Source: Vibrio qingdaonensis (GTDB taxonomy: Bacteria > Pseudomonadota > Gammaproteobacteria > Enterobacterales > Vibrionaceae). Taken from it: a stretch of 64,000 nucleotides of DNA. The notes beneath the pieces are model-generated. The model had not been told where the DNA came from. It saw only the letters and a list, made by a program, of their open reading frames with translations, and ran no database searches. Made by a program: the position numbers and the translations under genes. Of the stretch, positions 46,497-55,187 are shown piece by piece (position 1 is the first letter of the stretch; every line of letters starts with the position of its first letter). The DNA lies in the NCBI RefSeq assembly GCF_026191675.1, contig NZ_JAKRRY010000021.1, positions 1 through 64,000 on the forward strand, given 5' to 3'.

Positions 46497-47096
46497 ATGG
46501 AAAACAGTTGTCTCAAAGAAAGCCACTTTTTTGCCCACTTAGCACGGATGAAGCTCATACAACGCTGGCCTTTAATGCGTTCCGTATCCAACGAAAACAT
46601 CTCCGAGCACAGCCTTCAAGTTGCGTTTGTCGCGCATGCACTCGCGATAATAAAAAACAAAAAGTTTGGTGGAAAAACCAACCCCGAACGCATTGCCATC
46701 TTAGCCATGTATCACGATACCAGTGAAGTGTTAACCGGCGACCTCCCCACCCCTGTAAAATACTACAACCCTGAAATCGCCAAAGAATATAAAAAAATTG
46801 AAGCCGCCGCCGAGTTAAAACTTCTGTCCATGTTGCCTGAAGAGTTTCAAGAAGATTTTAAGCCCTTTCTCGTTTCTACTAGCGCTTATGAAGAAGACAC
46901 TAAAATCGTCAAACAAGCCGATTCTCTTTGTGCTTATCTCAAATGTCTTGAAGAACTCAGTGCGGGCAATCACGAATTTGCGTTAGCGAAAAAACGACTC
47001 GACCAAACACTTGAATCCATAGCAACTGAGGAAATGAATTATTTCCTGCATACCTTTGCCCCGAGCTTTGAACTATCGCTCGATGAGATCAGTTGA
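46497..47096 (+). CDS. yfbR: 5'-Deoxynucleotidase YfbR
   Basis: 199 residues. HD-domain phosphohydrolase that removes phosphate from deoxynucleoside 5'-monophosphates. The metal-binding residues are in [16 protein letters not shown] and [27 protein letters not shown] precedes the ATG at six bases. It sits beside a dGTPase-type gene, giving a small deoxynucleotide-turnover cluster. Confidence 0.94.
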   Translation: MENSCLKESHFFAHLARMKLIQRWPLMRSVSNENISEHSLQVAFVAHALAIIKNKKFGGKTNPERIAILAMYHDTSEVLTGDLPTPVKYYNPEIAKEYKKIEAAAELKLLSMLPEEFQEDFKPFLVSTSAYEEDTKIVKQADSLCAYLKCLEELSAGNHEFALAKKRLDQTLESIATEEMNYFLHTFAPSFELSLDEIS

Positions 47097-47207
47097 CCCG
47101 CCTCTAATTAAGACGCGAAGCGGCAAGGCAGCGAATAGAAACCTAATATCTCCGTCGCCGTTCCCTGAAAAAGCGACACGATAGAGCGTAATGAGAGTGG
47201 TAACCCA

Positions 47208-48536
47208 ATGCAGCTAGAACAACCGTTGATTTGGCAATCAAGACACAGTGATGAGCACAAACTACGCAGGAATGATCATAGGGACCCTTATCAAAGAGAT
47301 AGAGCCCGAGTCCTGCATTCTGCCGCTTTTCGTCGCCTGCAAGCTAAAACACAGGTTCATGGCACCGGAGGCAATGACTTTCATCGAACTCGCCTTACAC
47401 ACTCACTTGAGGCGGCACAAATTGGCTCTGGTATTGTTTCTCAGTTGCGTCAAAAGCAGCCTGAGTACCTAGACATTTTACCTAGTGATGCTTTAATTGA
47501 AACGCTATGCCTTGCACATGATATAGGTCACCCCCCATACGGACATGGTGGTGAAGTCGCGTTAAACTATATGATGAGAGACTTTGGCGGCTTTGAAGGC
47601 AACGCCCAGACATTTCGGATCGTGTCACAGCTTGAGCCCTACACCGAACATAACGGGATGAACTTAACTCGCCGAACATTACTTGGCTTGCTCAAGTATC
47701 CTGCATACTTGAGCCAAACCTGCGCAAGAATTCAGCCAGAGCCTGTCGCACATCAACGTCAGTTAAAAGCCAAAGACTGGTCACCGGCTAAAGGCATTTA
47801 TGACCAAGATAACGCGCAATTTGAATGGGTCACACAGCCACTCAGCCAAAGTGACCAATCGCAGTTACAACAAATGCGTACACCACTACCGAAATGTCAC
47901 CAGCACCACAAAACCAAATTCAAATCTCTAGACTGCTCCATTATGGAGTTGGCGGATGATATTGCTTATGGGGTTCACGACCTCGAAGATGCCATTGTGC
48001 TTGAGTTAATCAATAAGGAGGTTTGGCGAGCCAGTATTGAAGGTCAACTGTCTTTACAAGCTAATTCATGGTTTACGCAGCATTTTGATGCCATTACTGA
48101 GTTGCTATTCTCTGGCAAACATTACCAAAGAAAAGACGCCATTGGGGGCATTGTAAACGCGTTACTCACGAGCATTTGTATCACACCGCATGCTGATATT
48201 GCCTTTGATTCGCCTTTGCTTCAGTTCAATGCCTTCTTAGAACCTGAAATGGCGCATGTACTCACCATCCTCAAACAATTTGTTAGTGAGCACGTTATAC
48301 AAGTGCCACGGGTTCAGATTTTTGAGTATAAAGGTCAGCAGATTATTATGGATCTTTTTGAAGCGTTCAGTGCGGATCCAGCTCGCTTGTTACCCGAGTC
48401 CACAAAAGAGATTTGGTTGAATGCTCAAGCGCAAGAGGGGAACGGAATGCGAGTCATCGCCGATTATATTTCTGCGATGACTGACGGCTACGCACAAAAA
48501 ATGCACCAACAATTATTTGCGGCGCATTCGCATTAA
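47208..48536 (+). CDS. dGTPase-family deoxynucleotide triphosphohydrolase
   Basis: 442 residues. HD-domain enzyme that hydrolyses dGTP or other dNTPs to the nucleoside and triphosphate. Signatures: RARVLHSAAFRRLQAKTQV, HRTRLTHSLEAAQIG, LCLAHDIGHPPYGHGGEVAL and SIMELADDIAYGVHDLEDA. Similar Vibrio and Shewanella enzymes have been shown to deplete nucleotides during phage infection, so an anti-phage role is possible. It lies in a core locus rather than a defence island, so a housekeeping role is equally possible. Confidence 0.9.
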   Translation: MQLEQPLIWQSRHSDEHKLRRNDHRDPYQRDRARVLHSAAFRRLQAKTQVHGTGGNDFHRTRLTHSLEAAQIGSGIVSQLRQKQPEYLDILPSDALIETLCLAHDIGHPPYGHGGEVALNYMMRDFGGFEGNAQTFRIVSQLEPYTEHNGMNLTRRTLLGLLKYPAYLSQTCARIQPEPVAHQRQLKAKDWSPAKGIYDQDNAQFEWVTQPLSQSDQSQLQQMRTPLPKCHQHHKTKFKSLDCSIMELADDIAYGVHDLEDAIVLELINKEVWRASIEGQLSLQANSWFTQHFDAITELLFSGKHYQRKDAIGGIVNALLTSICITPHADIAFDSPLLQFNAFLEPEMAHVLTILKQFVSEHVIQVPRVQIFEYKGQQIIMDLFEAFSADPARLLPESTKEIWLNAQAQEGNGMRVIADYISAMTDGYAQKMHQQLFAAHSH

Positions 48537-48562
48537 TGACAGCCCTTATTCACATTGGTCGT

Positions 48563-49165
48563 CTATTCGTAATTTCGCTCGAAAACTCCTGGTGGCATCT
48601 GCGAGATATGAAACTCAATCATTTGGTTAAACGCAAAAAGTAGCGCGGAAAAATCTTGCTCAGGCTCGAGAATAGATAAAATATGGTAGCCCGCTTCCAC
48701 TGTTGACAAAGCATTACTCGTTGGGGCTTTTCGAATACGATAATCGCCTTCAAGATCCGTTGGTAATTGCACCATTGGCAGCTTATGAAGGTTCGTTGAT
48801 AACGTCCAAATCTTATAGGCCTTTTTCCATGTACCATCGAGTAAAATAATACGAAACGGACGTGTGTCATGGGTTTGATCGAGCTGCTCTAGTGGCTGAG
48901 ATTGCTCACCAAGAAATAACACGCAAGTTCGAACACTGTCATCTGCCAATAATGCGTTAAGTGCAGTATCATCTGAAAAGTCTTCACCAATGAATACCTG
49001 TGTCGAAGGCAAGGACAGCTGCAGTATTTTAGCGGTTCCAAGTGGGCGTTTTTCCTCACTTGGATGCTGCAAGATAATCAATTCAGATCGGCTGTTAATT
49101 GATGTAATCCATTGACAGATACAGGCACGCTTTGCCTTAAAACATTGAGGACAATATCGCAACAT
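48563..49165 (-). CDS. DTW-domain protein (tRNA-uridine aminocarboxypropyltransferase type)
   Basis: About 200 residues from ATG 49165 with AAAAGG just upstream; ATG 49183 is an alternative. A zinc-ribbon N-terminus (YCPQCFKAKRACIC) precedes the DTW domain: LDGTWKKAYKIW is the variant of the DTW motif, then RIRKAPTSNALSTVEA. Members add an aminocarboxypropyl group to uridine in tRNA (TapT in E. coli). The start codon overlaps the divergent rhomboid start. Confidence 0.85.
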   Translation of the reverse strand: MLRYCPQCFKAKRACICQWITSINSRSELIILQHPSEEKRPLGTAKILQLSLPSTQVFIGEDFSDDTALNALLADDSVRTCVLFLGEQSQPLEQLDQTHDTRPFRIILLDGTWKKAYKIWTLSTNLHKLPMVQLPTDLEGDYRIRKAPTSNALSTVEAGYHILSILEPEQDFSALLFAFNQMIEFHISQMPPGVFERNYE

Positions 49166-49721
49166 GACCTTTTCTTTCGTCATAAGACTGGCTCTCATCT
49201 TACTACTTTGCATGGTGTTACAAATACCCGATCTCCAAAATTGGGCCGTGTGGCATCGTGAGGCTATTTATAACGGTGAATGGTGGCGGATAGTAACAGG
49301 AAATTTCTCTCACACCAACCTTGCTCATTTAGCGATGAATATGGCAGGACTTGTCGTGATTTGCTATTTATTTAAACCCACCACAAAAGCGCTGTATACC
49401 CTGCTCGCACTATTATCGCTCTCTGTGGGGGTTGGCTTGCTAGTCACGCCCCTTGATGCCTACTTGGGACTCTCTGGCGTCTTGCACGGCCTGTTTGCCT
49501 ACTGGGCATTGACCGAGTGGCTATCCGGAAGAATGAGCAGTGTGTGGTTGGTGCTGGGCGTGAGCATAAAGGTGGGGTGGGAATCGGTATTTGGTGCGTC
49601 AGCCTCCACACAAGATTTGATTGCTGCCAATGTGGCAACCGAGGCCCACGCAATCGGCGTGGGCGCTGGATTTACGTTTGCGTTATTGTACTGGCTATAT
49701 CAAAAACGTCATTTACAATAA
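49164..49721 (+). CDS. rrtA: Rhomboid-type intramembrane serine protease, probable rhombosortase
   Basis: 185 residues with about six membrane helices. WWRIVTGNFSHTNLAHLAMNM is the rhomboid N-terminal block, the catalytic Ser lies in GLSGVLHGLFAYWAL, and the catalytic His in TEAHAIGVGAGFTFALL. The short length and SGxLHG motif fit the rhombosortase group, which processes GlyGly-CTERM surface proteins in Vibrio and relatives; the assignment is by motif only. The start overlaps the divergent DTW gene start. Confidence 0.8.
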   Translation: MTFSFVIRLALILLLCMVLQIPDLQNWAVWHREAIYNGEWWRIVTGNFSHTNLAHLAMNMAGLVVICYLFKPTTKALYTLLALLSLSVGVGLLVTPLDAYLGLSGVLHGLFAYWALTEWLSGRMSSVWLVLGVSIKVGWESVFGASASTQDLIAANVATEAHAIGVGAGFTFALLYWLYQKRHLQ

Positions 49722-50006
49722 GATTCTGGCACGGTTTTTTTCAACCGTAGCAGGCCCCACGCCTTTCACTTGCGTCAGGTCATCAATGGTTTTGAAGTCG
49801 CCGTGCGTATCGCGATACTCAACAATACTTTTTGCTTTTTCAATACCAATGCCGTTAAGTAACGCGGCAATTTCTTCTGGTGTTGCTTGATTCACATTAA
49901 CGGTAATTTCGATGCCTTCTAGCTTATCGGCTTTGGCGGCGAAGCTCGTTGATAGTGGACTCAATGCACACAATACAATAAGCCAAACTGACAGCAATAC
50001 TTTCAT
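49713..50006 (-). CDS. ComEA-like helix-hairpin-helix protein
   Basis: 97 residues from ATG 50006 with GAGAGGGAT upstream; the longer frame start is unlikely. A signal peptide (MKVLLSVWLIVLCALSPLSTSFA) precedes a double helix-hairpin-helix domain (NVNQATPEEIAALLNGIGIEKAKSIVEYRDTHGDFKTIDDLTQVKGVGPATVEKNRARI). ComEA-type proteins bind incoming DNA in the periplasm during natural transformation. It overlaps the rhombosortase 3' end by 9 bp, tail to tail. In E. coli the equivalent (ybaV) also follows ppiD. Confidence 0.88.
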   Translation of the reverse strand: MKVLLSVWLIVLCALSPLSTSFAAKADKLEGIEITVNVNQATPEEIAALLNGIGIEKAKSIVEYRDTHGDFKTIDDLTQVKGVGPATVEKNRARILL

Positions 50007-50083
50007 TTCTGATCCCTCTCTGATTAGTGATTCCTCAAAATACACTCAGCATCAAGAATGACCAGATGACAATACCTAAAATA

Positions 50084-50112
50084 AAACGGGCCGCTTTCGC
50101 GACCCGTTTTTA
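50084..50112 (-). terminator. Terminator of ppiD
   Basis: On the minus strand, CGGGTCGC-GAAA-GCGGCCCG is followed by TTTTATTTT, about 75 bp past the ppiD stop. Confidence 0.8.
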
Positions 50113-50186
50113 TTCGACTATCAGTTGCATTGTTTTCGTGATCTCACGAGGGTTTCTCGTCAGCTCAGCGAGTTACTCAACAACAT

Positions 50187-52046
50187 TTACTCAGAAACAA
50201 TGAAGTACTCAATCTCTGTGTTTTTACGCAGAATCGTTAGCACTGATGCTAAGTCTTGTTGAGTTGCAGCACGCTCCATCTGAGCACTAATTTGCTCGTT
50301 ATACATAGGATCAGCATTTGACGCCACTTTACTCAGCTCTACCACTACGACATTGCCGTCCGCGTCTTTCGCTTGAGCAAAGGTCAACGCGCCTTCTGCT
50401 GGTTTCGTCATTGCAAAGACGGTACCAGCCAGTGCTGAACTACGATCAATCGTTTCAAGCTCACCAAAGCTTAACTGGTTCTCCGTCAGAGCGTCAGTGT
50501 TGCCTTCTTTGAGTTCGTTAACGAGTTGAACGCCAAGCTCCATCGCCGCTTGCTCACCTTTCACGCTTGCTAGTTGTGAGATCACTTGCGCTTTTACTTC
50601 ATCAAGAGGTAATACGGTTTCAGCACGAATGTCTTCGACACGAACAACTACAATATGTTCTGGCGCGACTTCCATTGCCTCAGAGTTCAAGCCGTCTTCC
50701 TTCACTTCAGGTGATTGAAGCGCTTGTACTACTGATTGGTTCTGTAGTACGTCTGGCAATTCTGATAGTGAGATAAAGTCTGTTGTTACTACATTTTGCT
50801 TAATTGCAGCGGCAGCATCATCAAGTGAATCAGGGTATTCAAAGGCGATTTTTTCCAACTCATTTTGTAAGTTATAAAAATCATCAACCGCAAGTTGATC
50901 AACCAGCTCTGCAGAAATTTCATCTTTGACTTCAGCTAAAGGCTTAGACTCTGAAGCTTTGATTTCATCAAGTTTAATGATGTGATAACCAAAGTCAGAT
51001 TTCACTAGCGCTGTTACGTCACCGACATTTTTAAGCCCAAACGCGGCTTCTTCAAATGCAGGGTCCATAACGTCACGCTCGATCCAACCTAAAGAACCGC
51101 CTTCTTCAGCACTGCCGATGTCTTCAGATTTCTCTTGCGCCAATGTTGCAAAGTCAGCCCCTGCATTCAGTTCGTCTAAGATAGCTTGTGCTTTAGCTTC
51201 ATCATCACCTTGAACCAAGATGTGACTGACTTTACGCTGCTCCGACGTAGAGTACTTATCTAAGTGCTCATCGTAGTACTGCTGAATTTGCTCGTCTGAA
51301 ATTTCAACGTTGTCTTTTAGCGCTTGAGCAGATAATTCAACGTAAGATACTTTTAGCTGTTCAGGGCGAGTAAATTGCGCAGGGTTAGCATCGTAGTACT
51401 GCTGAATTTCTTCGTCAGTAATCTGCGCTTGCTGTGCAAACTCTGCAAGAGAGAGCGTCAACGTCTTAATGTCTCGGGTTTGAGTCAGTAGCTGGCTTTG
51501 CAACTCGATTTCGCTAGGAAGCGTAAATTCACTGCCTTGCAAAGCAGAAAGAAGTTGGTTGCGTACTAAATCTGTACGTAAGTATTCAGCAAAGCTATCG
51601 GCACTGAAACCTGCACGTCGTAGCGTTGCTTGATAAATATCTTGATCAAACTTTCCGTTACTTTGGAATTGAGGCATTTCTAAAATCATTTGACGAATCT
51701 GAGCGTCACCAATTCGAAGGCCTAAAGACTCTGCGTGTTGCTCAAGTAGCACATCGTTAATCATGCGATCAAGAACAGACTTGCGGAATGATTCCACATA
51801 ATTTGGATCAGCCAAGAGCGTCGAGAAATAGTCGCCCATTTGAGATTGCATTCGATTACGCTCATTTTGGTAAGCCTGCTCGAATTCGCCACGACCGATC
51901 TCAACATTGCCAACTTTTGCTGCGGTGTTACCACTGCCACCCGCGATGTAGCTACCTACGCCTGCGAACACAAAAGACAGGATGATGAGTCCAAGGATAA
52001 TCTTAACAGCGATACTGTTCACGCCTTCGCGCATTCGCTCCATCAT
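50187..52046 (-). CDS. ppiD: Peptidyl-prolyl isomerase-like periplasmic chaperone
   Basis: 619 residues. One N-terminal membrane helix (IILGLIILSFVFAGVGSYI) anchors it at the Sec translocon; the rest is periplasmic. Contains a SurA-type N-terminal helical region, a parvulin domain (about 265-360: RKVSHILVQGDDEAKAQAILDELNAGADFATLAQEKSED...DFGYHIIKLDEI) and a long C-terminal helical part. Same context as E. coli, downstream of hupB. Confidence 0.94.
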   Translation of the reverse strand: MMERMREGVNSIAVKIILGLIILSFVFAGVGSYIAGGSGNTAAKVGNVEIGRGEFEQAYQNERNRMQSQMGDYFSTLLADPNYVESFRKSVLDRMINDVLLEQHAESLGLRIGDAQIRQMILEMPQFQSNGKFDQDIYQATLRRAGFSADSFAEYLRTDLVRNQLLSALQGSEFTLPSEIELQSQLLTQTRDIKTLTLSLAEFAQQAQITDEEIQQYYDANPAQFTRPEQLKVSYVELSAQALKDNVEISDEQIQQYYDEHLDKYSTSEQRKVSHILVQGDDEAKAQAILDELNAGADFATLAQEKSEDIGSAEEGGSLGWIERDVMDPAFEEAAFGLKNVGDVTALVKSDFGYHIIKLDEIKASESKPLAEVKDEISAELVDQLAVDDFYNLQNELEKIAFEYPDSLDDAAAAIKQNVVTTDFISLSELPDVLQNQSVVQALQSPEVKEDGLNSEAMEVAPEHIVVVRVEDIRAETVLPLDEVKAQVISQLASVKGEQAAMELGVQLVNELKEGNTDALTENQLSFGELETIDRSSALAGTVFAMTKPAEGALTFAQAKDADGNVVVVELSKVASNADPMYNEQISAQMERAATQQDLASVLTILRKNTEIEYFIVSE

Positions 52047-52200
52047 AATTTTATTACTCTCCAGATAGGAAGGTTTATCTTCTACTGAATAGGATAATAT
52101 CAGAAAAAGAAATGCGCATCAGTAAGATGCGCATATTTAACAAAGGTTGGCCTTTTTAGCCAATCAAACCCCAAAAAGGTTCGATTTTTGCTCAGTTGGT

Positions 52201-52232
52201 AATCAATTTACTTCCAACTGTAACAATTGATT
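52201..52232 (-). terminator. Hairpin just past hupB
   Basis: On the minus strand, TAATCAATT and AATTGATTA are 9-bp inverted repeats starting at the hupB stop, around a 15-base loop. There is no clear T run; it may terminate or stabilise the mRNA. Confidence 0.45.
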
Positions 52233-52503
52233 AGTTACAAGCGTCTTTCAGCGCTTTACCAGCTTTAAACGCTGGTACTTTTGCTTCTGCGATTTGGATT
52301 TCATCACCCGTCTTAGGGTTACGGCCTGTACGTGCTGCACGAGTACGCACGCTGAAAGTACCAAAGCCAACTAGTGCAACCTGGTCGCCATCTTCTAGTG
52401 TTGTGCTTACTGCTTCGATGAATGCATCTAGCGCACGTCCAGCTGAAGCTTTAGATAGGTCTGCGTTCTCTGCGATTTTTTCTACTAATTGAGTTTTGTT
52501 CAC
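52231..52503 (-). CDS. hupB: DNA-binding protein HU-beta
   Basis: 90 residues. Full-length [34 protein letters not shown], the beta-arm [26 protein letters not shown], and the C-terminal [15 protein letters not shown]. Nucleoid protein that bends and compacts DNA. Between lon and ppiD, as in E. coli. Confidence 0.97.
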   Translation of the reverse strand: MNKTQLVEKIAENADLSKASAGRALDAFIEAVSTTLEDGDQVALVGFGTFSVRTRAARTGRNPKTGDEIQIAEAKVPAFKAGKALKDACN

Positions 52504-52629
52504 TGTGTTTCCCCTTAGTGTTACCGAGTTATTATTTTGAAAAAGGTAACGTTAGTTCCGTTCTAGTAATAAAAGACCCTAAGCCTTGTCTATCAAGGGT
52601 TCAGAGTTACATAGCTAAAGTTAGTGCGA

Positions 52630-52668
52630 CAAAAAAACGCTGACAAGCTTTTTTTACTTATCAGCGTA
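52630..52668 (-). terminator. Terminator of lon
   Basis: On the minus strand, ACGCTGATAAG and CTTGTCAGCGT pair around a loop of A residues, followed by TTTTTTT. Confidence 0.88.
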
Positions 52669-52697
52669 TTTCTTTTACCTAAATTTGGAGCACATCA

Positions 52698-55070
52698 CTA
52701 TTTTACAGGCTCAAATGCGACGCCAAGTGGTGAACGCTCTAGCGCAACTTCCAGTACATCATCAATCCATTGCACCGGAATGACCTTTAAATCGGCAATA
52801 ACGTTGTCAGGAATCTCTTCTAGATCACGTTCATTATCCTTAGGAATCAGCACGGTTTTAATACCGCCTCGATGCGCCGCAAGGAGTTTTTCTTTCAAGC
52901 CGCCAATCGGAAGTACTTCGCCACGAAGAGTAATTTCACCCGTCATTGCCACTTCAGCTTTTACCGGATTACCCGTTAAACTAGACACTAAAGCGGTACA
53001 CATCGCGATACCCGCACTTGGTCCATCTTTAGGCGTTGCTCCTTCAGGAACGTGCACGTGGATATCACGTTTTTCATAAAAATCGGTATTAATACCCAAT
53101 TTCTCTGCGCGAGCACGTACCACTGTCATTGCAGCCTGAATAGACTCTTGCATGACATCACCCAGCGAACCGGTTTGGGTCAACTTGCCTTTACCTACCA
53201 TTGACTCGGTTTCAATCGTAAGTAGATCGCCACCAACCTCTGTCCAAGCAAGACCGGTTACCTGACCAATACGATTGCTGTCGTCAGCTTTACCAAAGTC
53301 GCAACGTTGTACACCAAGGAACTCTTTCAAGTTATCTTGATTAACGACCACTTTCTTCAGTTCAGTGTTGAGCAAAATGTTCTTCACCGCTTTACGACAG
53401 ATCTTTGAAATCTCGCGCTCTAGGCTACGAACACCTGCTTCACGGGTATAATAACGAATAATGCCAATAATCGCTGAATCTTCAATCTCGATTTCGTGTG
53501 GCTTCAAGCCATTACGTTGCACCTGCTTATCCACCAAATGACGACGAGCAATATTGAGCTTTTCATCTTCGGTGTAGCCAGACAAACGAATCACTTCCAT
53601 ACGGTCAAGCAAAGGACCCGGAATATTCATTGAGTTAGACGTCGCTACAAACATCACATCAGACAGATCGTAGTCCACTTCTAGATAGTGATCGTTAAAG
53701 GCGTTGTTTTGTTCTGGGTCGAGGACTTCAAGCAAAGCTGATGAAGGGTCACCTCTCATGTCAGAGGCCATCTTGTCGATTTCATCTAACAGGAATAATG
53801 GGTTTTTCACGCCCACTTTTGACATTTTCTGAATCAACTTACCCGGCATTGAGCCAATATACGTTCGTCTGTGACCGCGTATCTCAGCTTCATCTCGAAC
53901 CCCACCTAATGCCATACGTGTATACTTACGGCCTGTAGCTGACGCAATAGAGCGCCCTAGCGATGTTTTACCAACGCCTGGAGGACCAACAAGACAAAGG
54001 ATTGGACCTTTAAGCTTGTTGATACGGTTTTGCACCGCAAGATACTCAAGAATGCGCTCTTTAACACGTTCTAAACCATAGTGGTCTTCGTTAAGCGTTT
54101 CCTCAGCTTTCGCCAAGTTCTTTTTCACTTTAGAGCGTTTCGCCCAAGGTACGCCGACCATCCAATCGATATAGCTGCGAACCACTGTCGCTTCAGCCGA
54201 CATTGGTGACATCATTTTAAGCTTTTGCAGCTCTTGTTCTGTCTTTTCTTTCGCTTCCTGAGGCATTTTGGATTCTTCAATCTTTGCCTTCAGCGCTTCA
54301 AATTCATCCGGTGCATCGTCTAAATCACCAAGCTCTTTCTGAATCGCTTTCATTTGCTCATTCAGATAGTACTCACGTTGTGATTTTTCCATCTGCTTTT
54401 TAACTCGGCCGCGAATACGCTTCTCAACTTGCAGTAAGTCTATTTCAGACTCCATCTGCCCCATCAAGAACTCTAAACGCTCAGACACATCAAGTAACTC
54501 TAGTACTTGTTGCTTATCCACTAATTTCAGTGGCATATGCGCAGCAATCGTATCTGCGAGACGTGCAGCCTCATCAATACCACTCAGTGACGTGAGCACT
54601 TCTGGCGGGATCTTTTTGTTTAGCTTAATAAACCCTTCGAACTGATCAATAGCACTACGAACGATGACTTCTTCTTCGCGTTCTTCAAGCTCTGGGGTAA
54701 TAAGAAATTCAGCGTCCGCCATGAAGAATTCTTCATCACGGTAATGATTGATTTTTGCTCTTTGCTGACCTTCCACTAGAACTTTTACTGTTCCGTCTGG
54801 AAGTTTTACTGTTCCGTCTGGAAGTTTTAATAATTGAAGAATCGTGGCAACGGTGCCTGTGGTGAAAAGATCTTCAATGGTAGGTTCTTCAGTATCTGCT
54901 TCTTTTTGAGCGACGAGTAGGACTTGTTTGTCATTATCCATTGCCGCTTCCAAGCAACTAATGGACTTTTCGCGGCCAACAAACAAAGGAATTACCATGT
55001 GTGGGTAGACCACAACGTCGCGCAGAGGCAATACCGGGATTTCGATACGCTCGGAACGTTCCAAGTTCAT
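52698..55070 (-). CDS. lon: ATP-dependent protease Lon, with a 7-residue tandem duplication
   Basis: 790 residues; the usual Vibrio and E. coli length is about 783. Cytosolic AAA+ serine protease that degrades misfolded and regulatory proteins. N-terminal substrate domain (1-300), Walker A GPPGVGKTSLG, Walker B PLFLLDEIDKM, and protease catalytic dyad PKDGPSAGIAM (Ser) and LPIGGLKEKLLAAHRGG (Lys). In the N-domain LPDGTVK is repeated twice in a row (about residues 83-96), caused by an exact 21-bp duplication. All else looks normal. A sigma-32-type promoter lies just upstream. Confidence 0.97.
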   Translation of the reverse strand: MNLERSERIEIPVLPLRDVVVYPHMVIPLFVGREKSISCLEAAMDNDKQVLLVAQKEADTEEPTIEDLFTTGTVATILQLLKLPDGTVKLPDGTVKVLVEGQQRAKINHYRDEEFFMADAEFLITPELEEREEEVIVRSAIDQFEGFIKLNKKIPPEVLTSLSGIDEAARLADTIAAHMPLKLVDKQQVLELLDVSERLEFLMGQMESEIDLLQVEKRIRGRVKKQMEKSQREYYLNEQMKAIQKELGDLDDAPDEFEALKAKIEESKMPQEAKEKTEQELQKLKMMSPMSAEATVVRSYIDWMVGVPWAKRSKVKKNLAKAEETLNEDHYGLERVKERILEYLAVQNRINKLKGPILCLVGPPGVGKTSLGRSIASATGRKYTRMALGGVRDEAEIRGHRRTYIGSMPGKLIQKMSKVGVKNPLFLLDEIDKMASDMRGDPSSALLEVLDPEQNNAFNDHYLEVDYDLSDVMFVATSNSMNIPGPLLDRMEVIRLSGYTEDEKLNIARRHLVDKQVQRNGLKPHEIEIEDSAIIGIIRYYTREAGVRSLEREISKICRKAVKNILLNTELKKVVVNQDNLKEFLGVQRCDFGKADDSNRIGQVTGLAWTEVGGDLLTIETESMVGKGKLTQTGSLGDVMQESIQAAMTVVRARAEKLGINTDFYEKRDIHVHVPEGATPKDGPSAGIAMCTALVSSLTGNPVKAEVAMTGEITLRGEVLPIGGLKEKLLAAHRGGIKTVLIPKDNERDLEEIPDNVIADLKVIPVQWIDDVLEVALERSPLGVAFEPVK
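54783..54824 (-). repeat. Exact 21-bp tandem duplication inside lon
   Basis: Bases 54783-54803 and 54804-54824 are identical. The duplication keeps the frame and adds seven residues to the Lon N-terminal domain relative to the known protein. Confidence 0.9.
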
Positions 55071-55104
55071 ATTATTCTCTCTTCCGCTTAGTATTATTTT
55101 CTGT

Positions 55105-55131
55105 ATATGGGGGCGTATTCGTTGGATTCAA
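55105..55131 (-). promoter_or_regulatory. Sigma-32 (heat-shock) type promoter of lon
   Basis: On the minus strand, TTGAAT (55131-55126) and CCCCATAT (55112-55105) are spaced 13 bp apart, close to the RpoH consensus CTTGAA-N13-17-CCCCATxT. It lies 35 bp upstream of the lon start; lon is a heat-shock gene in E. coli. Confidence 0.75.
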
Positions 55132-55142
55132 TAAAAGAATAA

Positions 55143-55172
55143 AAAAAAGGAGGTATCCAATACCTCCTTTTT
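55143..55172. terminator. Terminator of clpX
   Basis: On the minus strand, AAAAAAGGAGGTAT-TGG-ATACCTCCTTTTTTTT: a strong symmetric stem with A and T tracts, 16 bp past the clpX stop. Confidence 0.92.
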
Positions 55173-55187
55173 TATCACTCTTGCAAA

